Assembly (NCBI GenBank): GCA_039720395.1
Contig: CM077820.1
Span: 51,079,666-51,143,665 of the forward strand
Direction of reading: 5' to 3'
DNA: 64,000 nt
Source of the DNA: Liquidambar formosana
Lineage: Eukaryota; Streptophyta; Magnoliopsida; Saxifragales; Altingiaceae
The notes beneath the pieces were generated by a model, which was not told the origin of the DNA, did not search any database, and saw nothing but the letters and a program-made list of their open reading frames with translations. Every line of letters begins with the position of its first letter. The first letter of the stretch is position 1. Shown in pieces: positions 56,791-64,000 of this stretch. Position numbers and translations under genes: made by a program.

Positions 56791-58372
56791 TTTTAAGCAT
56801 CCGCAAATTATATCTTGGTATAGTACTCTTCACATTGCTTTTGGGTTCCACATTTGGCATTGTTTCTAGCATCATTTTAGCTACTTCTGTTTATTTATTT
56901 ATCTATTTTTGCTCAAACAAATATTGTTTAGTTGTTGGATATCAATCAGATGTCATGAAATCGGTTTTGAACCCATGCTGCCTATATATAAGTAACTAAG
57001 GACTTGTTTGGTTGTCTAATTTGAAATTAAATAATTTAAGAAATTTTACATAGTATTGAAGGTACAATCTATCAATTTGAATTAACAAATTCAAAAAAAT
57101 AATGGTCATTATTACAAATAATAGTGGAAATTTAAAATAATGGCATTTCATGATTTCCTTAGAATTGATTCTACAACATCAACTATAGTAATAACTCCAA
57201 CATTTTAAAATATTCTAATTTAAGGTAACTGATTTATGCCTTCAACCCTATGTAAAATTTATTTAATTGTTTAATTTTGAATTGAACACCTAAACAGGTC
57301 CTAATTGTATGTGTACATACACACAAAAATAAATCCAAGTTAAATTGGAATTCCTTTTTGTGATTGCAGAAAATTTTTATCTTTTTATTTTTTAAAACAT
57401 TTTTCTAGGTGGAATCCGTTTTCTTTTCATTTAAGATATTTGATGAAAGGAAGAAACCAGCAAACGAAAGTAATTGACCCAAACAATCAATATTTGGGAC
57501 GCAAGCATTCTTGAATTACATCATACTTGTCTGCCATATTTGGTGGATTCTCTAAAAGAAAGACGAACATCAGAGAAGGTAATATTTTTTGTGGAAGTTG
57601 GGTTCTTTTTCATTTCATTTCCGATCGACCACAATATCTCACATCATACACCCAAAAGGAGACCAAAGCTCCACACTCAAAGCCCTTGAATCAAGCTCAA
57701 CTGTACCACAATGTTCCACTTTTCTTTTCTTTTTTTGGTGGGGTTCGGTTCTTTTTCTCTTTTATTTCCTACCACTACATTCGACTTTATCTCGCGGAAA
57801 TAGCATGCTTGACGTGAACCTGCTTAGAGAATCTCAAAAAGATTATTAATGATTAAAGACAAAGAAGGGGTATATAGGGCCCAGGAAACCATTATCTTGT
57901 TTCCTTACAAAATCATGAGTTTAACAAGTGAATCACATATTTGTCAATGACCCTCAGGTCTAGTGATATGTCTCGTCCTAATAACAGCGTGGGATTTGCA
58001 AAAGTTTTACTTTCAATTCTGCATGGGTGCGTGTGTAAAACAAGCAGATGATGTTTTTTGACCCCTCCCATGGGGACTAGCAGATGTTTTTTGAGTGTCC
58101 AACAGATGTGGAGCGAGCAATAATCCTACCTATGTTTGGAATTAGTTATATCAAAGATTGGAATATTCCCTCTTACCTATTGGTCTTCAACTCCCTAAAT
58201 TTGGAGTAGTGGCTCACTATGAACATCAAAAAGAGGAACATGAGAGCTGCTAATTATAATCAGAAGCCAATTCGGCACATTGTTTTTTGCACTACAGATT
58301 TGGACTCCCTGGAGCTGGAGAAACAGAAGGGCCCTTGAGCCCACCTATGTCCAATCAAGGGACTCGATCCAA
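56791..58372. other. Intergenic with one MITE
   Basis: No supportable gene. Includes the Tourist-like MITE at 57000-57301; the rest (57305-58372) holds only short spurious frames. Confidence 0.6.
57000..57301. mobile_element. Tourist-like MITE
   Basis: Ends GGACTTGTTTGG and, on the other strand, GGACCTGTTTAGG, with TIR similarity over about 35 bp. The flanking TAA on both sides (56997-56999 and 57302-57304) fits a PIF/Harbinger-type TSD. 302 bp, non-coding. Confidence 0.75.
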
Positions 58373-58381
58373 TTTATCCCT

Positions 58382-58982
58382 GGGAACGGCTAATGCAACC
58401 CCCCAATCCTCACAGTTGCCCCCACCTTATAACCCCACCCCCAAAATTTCCATACCCACCCCTCTCAAAGACCTCAATACCCCTCATCTCACCCACCCCT
58501 CTCACCCACCCCGCGCACCCCATGGCAAAGGATCGGCGAGAAGAAAGAAGAAGCGACGGCGACGGCAACGGCGACCGGCGAGGAAGGGTGACGGCGACGG
58601 CGACCGGCGATGAAGGGCGACTCTTCCCTCTTCTTCTTTCTTTTTTTTTTGTTTTTTTTCCTCTGCTGTTCAGATCTGTGCAAGGGAGGGTTTTTCTTTC
58701 AAAACCTCCATTTTTTCCGGCGAGAAGGTTCTTTCCCTTCTTCTTTTTTCCGGCGACGGGAGGGAAGAGAAAGAAAAGGAAAGAAAAAAAAAGGCTACCG
58801 ACGGGAGGGAAGAGGAGAAGAAAAGGAAAAGAAAAGGAAAGAAGAAAAAAATAAAAAAGATTTCAAAACCTCCATTTTTTCCGGCGAGGAGGTTCTTCCC
58901 CATCTTGTTTTTTTCTGGCGACGGGAGGGAAGAGAAAGAAAATGAAAGAAAAAAACAGAGGCTACCGACGGGAGGGAAGAGG

Positions 58983-59024
<42 letters not shown>

Positions 59025-59304
59025 AAGAAGAGGGTTCCGACGGGAGGGAGGGGAGAGAGGGCTGCCGGTGCGGGAGAGGAGAAGGAAGAAGAGAAAAGGG
59101 AAGAGGAGGAAGGAAGAAGAGGGTTGCCGGTGGGGTGGGGTGGGGTACCAGAGTCTGACATCACTGGTGGGGTGGGGTGGGGTGGGGTGGGATGGGGTGG
59201 GTGAGGTATTTAAGCCCTTTTTGGTAATTTTGCCCCATAATTTTTTTAATTAAAAAATAGGGGGGTCAACTTAGTGTATTGGGGGGGTTGCAATAGCCGT
59301 TCCC
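58382..59304. mobile_element. MULE-like element with purine-rich cargo
   Basis: The left end GGGAACGGCTAATGCAACCC is complementary to the right end, which finishes GCAATAGCCGTTCCC. The flanks TTTATCCCT (58373-58381) and TTTATCCTT (59305-59313) match at 8 of 9 positions, a Mutator-type TSD. The inside has a CGGCGACGG block, three copies of a CCATTTTTTCCGGCGAGAAG-like unit with a GACGGGAGGGAAGAG unit, a run of about 35 A at 58987-59022, and GGTGGGGTGGGG repeats. Long frames over this sequence are compositional. Confidence 0.75.
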
Positions 59305-59626
59305 TTTATCCTTTTCAAGGCCTGAGATTTTTACCAAGCAGAAATCCACAAAGAAACACTCTAAACCAAGCTTGTTTCGGCTCGTTGTCTTTGTGGGTAT
59401 GGGATGTCTCACATAGGTTGTTAGAAGAATAGTTTAGACTGAAACTTTGGTGGGAGTAAGATTTGGAATACCCTCAATCGTTAATCCAAAAAAAATAGTA
59501 ATAATAATAAAATAAATAAATGACACCCAAAACCAAACCAAGCCTAATGCCAAACAAGTAAGTTCACTCGTAACTTTGATCTTGTTAAATAGGTTTAAGT
59601 TGAAAATTAATGGAAGCTCTAATGCT

Positions 59627-59770
59627 ATGTTTGGATAAGGAATTCCAAGGTGGAATTTGTCTCTGAGATGGAATTTGTAAAATTTTTATAATAAATTTTC
59701 TTATAAAAATTTTACAAATTCCATCTCAGAGACAAATTCCACTTGAAATTCCTTATCCAAACATAACATA
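59627..59770. mobile_element. Short foldback MITE
   Basis: About 144 bp that folds almost perfectly on itself: TGTTTGGATAAGGAATTCC on the left pairs with GAAATTCCTTATCCAAACA on the right, around a 9-bp loop. The arms differ by a 1-2 bp indel. The TSD is not clear (possibly TA). Confidence 0.8.
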
Positions 59771-59804
59771 ATAAAAATCCTGGTGCTGCAGGATCAGAAA
59801 GTCT

Positions 59805-60000
59805 TATTAGAGATGAGACGTGGAGACGGTTAGTAGGCTTTGTTGCTAACATTGGAGTCAGCACGGTCACTAGTACAAAGCTTTGGGCCATTTTCTATCG
59901 ACTAAGGTTTTCCTGGGAGGAGGGGTTCAAATATGCCATGGTGGAATCTGATTCTAAAAGTTGCTATAAAGCTACTCCTCCATTACACTCCACAATATAA
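59805..60000 (+). pseudogene. LINE RNase H fragment
   Basis: Reads VANIGVSTVTSTKLWAIFYR, LRFSWEEGFKYAMVESDSK in overlapping frames with a shift near 59930, matching the ELWAI..GL and VESDS motifs of LINE RNase H. No tail or TSD seen. Confidence 0.65.
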
Positions 60001-60819
60001 TCAGAAACAGCTCCTGATTGAGGCGTACAAAAGGGAGGTTAGCCAGGCAATGGACTTGCCAATCATGGCCCAACTCTCCAATTTGGGCTCAGAGTCTTTA
60101 GACAGCGGCAAGGTTGAGTCCTACAATTCATTAGGAAAGACAACACAGGGGCCTTTCTCTCTCCCTCAGTTCATATGTAATTTTCTTGTTTTGGGGGGTA
60201 TTGCCTCCCTTGCAAACCAGGGGAAAAAAAGGGTCGGGGCTACTGAGAGAGGAGGGGGGAAGAAATAGAAGGTTCAAGAAATCATGCCCGAACTCATACT
60301 CTTTGTAACTTATCCAATAATAATAAAGAAGGAGAAATAGAAGGTTCAAGATTCTTAGCCTTCAAGTCTGATCAAGATCAAGATGTTTCAAGTCGATTAA
60401 TTGTCCAATTTCTTGAGACATGTATCAATTTCCCTACGTCTTCTGGAATTTCTTCAGTTCAATTCTCAATCAAATATAATTCCATAAGACATAAGATGTT
60501 GGAAAAAATCAGGTATGCTTATATCAACTTCAAAAGTGAATTCTACACCCAGGAACAAGAGGTTGCAATTCTGTATTATAAATGAAGATGGAAGATTATA
60601 TTGGTCCGGCCGTTTTCATAGGATGAGGCCATGCTCAGCTCCTCCTCACAATCAACCTTCATAATAAACTAACCCATTCATTCTCCGTACGAAATTAGGC
60701 AAATTCAAGAGCTATGTCATGTATTTTGCATTCTTGTACCCTACCGTCATCACCTTTTTTCAGAATCTTTGATGAAATAGCACATTGCTAAGTTTTCATA
60801 ATATTCTTGACCAATATGA

Positions 60820-61040
60820 GTGCCTGTTTGGATGAGATTCTGGGAGGCCCAAAATCTCTTCTGATGGCCCATAATCACTTTTAAGAGTGTTTGGATAAAA
60901 AATGAGAAAAGTGATTTTAAGCCCAAAATAGATTTTGAGGCCAATTTGCTCAAGTTGCCTCCCCCTGATTCTTATTCAGCTTCTGATTTAACTTCTGATT
61001 CTACTTTTGATTCTACTCCGAAACTATCCCAAACAGGCAC
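60820..61040. mobile_element. PIF/Harbinger-like MITE with documented empty site
   Basis: TIRs GTGCCTGTTTGGA and TCCCAAACAGGCAC, 221 bp, flanked by TGA on both sides (60817-60819 and 61041-61043). The paralogous segment near 9690 reads straight through AATATGAGAAGCACTG, so the insertion postdates the segmental duplication. Confidence 0.9.
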
Positions 61041-62941
61041 TGAGAAGCACTGCTTGGGGCCCTCGGGAATATCGTAATATATAGCTTAAAATTAGAGGAA
61101 AAAGAACAACCCAACAGAGCAACAAATGGGGGAAATAATGACATGCTACTCTTCATGTATAAAAATTTTAAATCCTTTATCTGTGAACAGGATGGATAAT
61201 CCCAAGATTAAATGAGTGATTTCCGGCTTACCTCCAATTTCCCAAAGGGAATTTCAGTCGAAAGGTGAATAACCCAGCAAAGTAAGTCCGGAAACTTGTT
61301 AGGTACAACTAATGTTTCATAACTTAATATATGAGGAAAACAAATATTGAAAGATTAGCTGTCTTACAATGTTAGTGTACCAAAGACAGGAAGAAAAGAA
61401 CAACCCCCTAGTTACAGTAGTAGACATGGACGACGTCCTACTCTTCATGTAACCAAAAAAGAAAAAAAGGAAAAATATTTGTTCCTATGTTATCTTTTGT
61501 TAATGATGGATAATAGGACAACTACTCAACAAGGCAAGTCTTATGACAAAATGAGCGATCTGCATACATTCAGAAAGAAATTTCAGTTGAAAAAAAATGA
61601 TATCCCCAGCAACAGAGCCAATGAAAAGAAACTAAGCAAACAAAAACTAACAAGATTGGCAAGGAAAAGAAACCAAGTAGAAAATTTTTTCAAGGTAGAT
61701 GCACTCAATAAGATAAAACAATTTTTTGTGCCTTTAAAACCAAATACATATCCCTTTATCCTTTTGAAGAAAAAAAATACATGCTACTTCAGTTTCAAAC
61801 CACAGAAAATATACACAGAAGTATGTGACACGTCGGGCTTGCCTTGTGTCATCTTAATTGAATTGTTTATGAAGCTTAGTCCATCTGCCATATCAGTAGC
61901 AGAATGTTAAGTTGCTTGTCTCGGCTCACATGACCATTTTTCCCTCCAGCTTGAGATTTGCTACTCTAGTTGGAACATAGTGTCCAATTCCCACTGAATA
62001 ATTTATTAGACCAAAAAGGAAATGAACAAATGATGCGATGGAGTTTTGGGAAGAGAAAAATTATAAATAAATAAAAGAAGAGCAAAACTTCACAAGTAAA
62101 ATATAATCTAGTCCAGCAATTAGAGTCTCATTTTGATGCTACTTTGAGGAAAAATGACTTGCCTCCTTGGAGCACATATCTTCTCTGATAACCTCTTCCA
62201 TTTCTTCTCTGCAATTTTCATAGTAGAGTGAGGCAATTTAGTCGTAATTTTAGGTTGCTATTCCTAAGAAATGCAAAGGCTCATCTTGTCAGCAACACAA
62301 AGTTCTAATTCGTATTACTAAAATTGCACAAGAAAAGGGTTAGTTGCATGGGACAATTGCCCTATTTTGGGAATGTTCTTATCAAGAAAGAGAGGGGAAA
62401 AAAAAAAAAAAAAGCAGAACATGTGCTTGAGATAATAAAGTGCTAATGAATGCTCACCAAGTATATTTTGATCAGAGAAGAGTATGTAAAGCATAGCATT
62501 ATAACTATTCTAATCAAGCTCATTTATGCTCATTCAACTTTCTTGTTTTTGCCCATAGAATGATTGGGGGATGATTCAACGTTATTTGGAAGCCTTAAGA
62601 AAGGTTTCTGTCATTCGCTCATGGTAAGGAGGTCCTGCGATTAGTTTTTGCTATTCTCACAATGAGGGACTGACACCATGATACTTTGGAATAAATAAAT
62701 TAATTCTAGACATTGAAGATACAGTCATGTTGCACAGTCTAAACGGAAAATAAAAAAACACAAGAAAAAAGAGTAATTACAAAGTATATATTATCTAGTT
62801 TTTAGATGGAATTAAAAAGCAAAGAAACCACATCATTGCATGAAGTTACTAATCAATTGAGCAACATCATAAAGATATAGTAGAAGAGGTTACCTTCATA
62901 TGTTGAAGAAATTTGATTGTGGATCAGCAGCAGCAGAGAAG
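61041..62941. other. Segmentally duplicated CNL 3' neighbourhood
   Basis: Colinear with 9690-10955 and 13291-13965, minus the gag-only LTR element, and with a deletion of about 75 bp near 61820. No gene supported; the 143-codon frame at 61479 is shared only as frame-broken sequence in the other copies. Confidence 0.75.
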
Positions 62942-64000
62942 TCACTCTTCAAATTCGATGTCTGGGATGTGAGATATCTTGGCCCAGTCCTCTCCTCTCT
63001 GCTCTTGGCAACGTTGCTTCAGAATAGGACACAATTTGATTACCAATTTCTCTAGTGGCATCGTCTGAAGGTGATGCGGCAGTGCCTTTAGTTTGGGGCA
63101 ATACTCAATTTTCAAGGAACGAAGGCATGGCATTATTGTCACATCTTCTTCTCTTCTCCTTGTGACCACAGTATTCCAGTGTTTCCACCCATTCATTCCG
63201 TAAAAAGTGAGTTGCTTCAACATTGGGAATGCAGTTATTACTGATGCATCTGTTTTGTCATCTTCATCTGTTGCGTCGTCATCAATCCCAAATCCCAAAA
63301 TTCAACACCCACTTTTTTCACTCTATCCATATACTTCAGTTCAAGAGATTCAAGGAATGGCAGTTTCCCCAAAGGAGGCAAATGTGCACAGTTGCAACAA
63401 AAGTGGAGTAGTAGCTTTCGCAGGTTGGTTAATGACATCATCCAACTGGGCATTAAGGTGCCTCTGTAGTAGCGTATCTCTAAAATTCCAAGTTTGGATG
63501 AGGTTGTAAGACTTCAATTACATCATCACTCTTCCCTTTTATTCCAACTGGAGAGAACTCAAGACACAAACCAACGAGGTGTTTCTTACTCTTCAATTCT
63601 GCTTTCCTAGCCTCATTCTCCTCTTTCATATTTGCCAACCCTCTTATCCTTAGACGCCCCTGAAGATTGTTCAAGTTCTCCCGATCTCCAAGCTTAAATG
63701 CCTTTCTCTCATCGTCACTACCTTTTACAAAGAATTCACGTAATGTCTGAAGAGAGCTTAATCTCCCAATTCCTTTTGGCCAAAACCTTATTTTGTAAGT
63801 CCAAGAAATTTCAAAATGTCTCAAATTAATCAATTCACCCATCCCTTTGGGAAGTTCCTCAAGGCACCAGCAGAAAGTAAGATCCAAAGTCTGCAAATTG
63901 CATAAATCACACACTTCTTCGGGCAACTTTTCAAACCCATTATTGGATAAGTTGAGGTATCTCAGATGTATCAATTTCCCTATCTCAATCAGAATTTCAT
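62942..64000 (-). pseudogene. CNL C: LRR part of RGA-type gene, runs off the window
   Basis: Sister of CNL A at high identity. The C-terminus reads CLRSLKIEYCPKLKALPHHL ... IPDIEFEE. Single-base deletions relative to CNL A at about 63302 and 63485 break the LRR frame twice. The 5' part (HLRYLNLSNNGFEKLPEEV, LGDRENLNNLQGRLRIRGL) is open to the window edge. CNL A's own lesion near 14225 is absent here, so the two were inactivated independently. The CC and NB-ARC parts lie beyond 64000. Confidence 0.88.

Larger units (their letters stand above)
59314..60819. other. Intergenic with hairpin MITE, LINE relic and CNL relic
   Basis: Besides the features listed separately, about 60360-60819 on the - strand resembles the degenerate CNL relic at 9480-9680 (RILSLQV-like LRR remnants, then the IGQEYYENLAMCYFIKDSEK segment). 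No open gene. Confidence 0.6.

Noticed and set aside
58287..59253. Overlapping Lys/Arg/Glu-rich and Phe/Ser-rich frames
   Set aside because: Compositional frames over purine-rich repeats and a poly-A run inside a MULE-like element.
61479..61910. 143-codon frame as a gene
   Set aside because: The paralogous sequences at 10150-10610 and 42025-42500 are not open in the same frame, and composition is non-coding.

Overview
This is plant nuclear DNA, almost certainly from a woody eudicot. It is AT-rich and intron-bearing, and most of it is nested transposable elements (TEs) sitting in a cluster of receptor-like kinase and NBS-LRR genes. I cannot name the species from the sequence. No rRNA, tRNA, CRISPR or prokaryotic feature was seen.

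Host gene layer. There are six copies (R1 to R6, all + strand) of a FERONIA/CrRLK1L-type kinase lacking the malectin ectodomain, near 5.0, 8.2, 36.8, 38.3, 40.4 and 53.7 kb. Only R3 (36840-37970) is an open, full-length ORF, and its DFG motif reads DSG. Three CC-NB-LRR (RGA-like) disease-resistance pseudogenes lie on the - strand: A at 13966-16752, B at 42958-49869 (interrupted), and C at 62942 to beyond the window end. Weaker CNL relics lie downstream of several kinase copies. The cluster therefore looks like repeated duplication of a unit of kinase(+) facing CNL(-).

Mobile layer, left to right: LINE RNase H relics (832-1610, 16850-17213, 59805-60000); a 2.6-kb foldback MULE-like element (2179-4810, 9-bp TSD); a gag-only LTR element (10961-13285, TSD TATTC) in the intergenic DNA next to CNL A; a TIR element (17656-19140); a 15.5-kb Ty3/gypsy Tat/Ogre-type element on the - strand (20035-35504, TSD CACGC); a nest inside CNL B made of a TRIM, a second gag-only LTR element (TSD ATTTC), a hAT-like element (8-bp TSD) and a deleted Copia element; two more MULE-like elements (about 55643-56790 and 58382-59304); and several MITEs.

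The most striking system is in the Tat-type element. Between its integrase and 3' LTR it carries two intron-containing genes on the opposite strand: a six-exon plant-mobile-domain (PMD) gene with all introns in phase 0, and a two-exon DUF7745-like gene. The LTRs and the noncoding parts of this antisense module carry about 41 copies (32 perfect by eye) of the palindrome TGCGTACGCA. They are grouped in threes and fours at 20-21 bp spacing, about two helical turns. I saw none in gag-pol or in the exons. The unrelated foldback MULE-like element has the same design with another palindrome, TATAGTCGACTATA, also mostly at 20-21 bp. This suggests element-encoded, helically phased DNA-binding sites, perhaps an anti-silencing or self-recognition system analogous to VANC in VANDAL elements; that function is inference.
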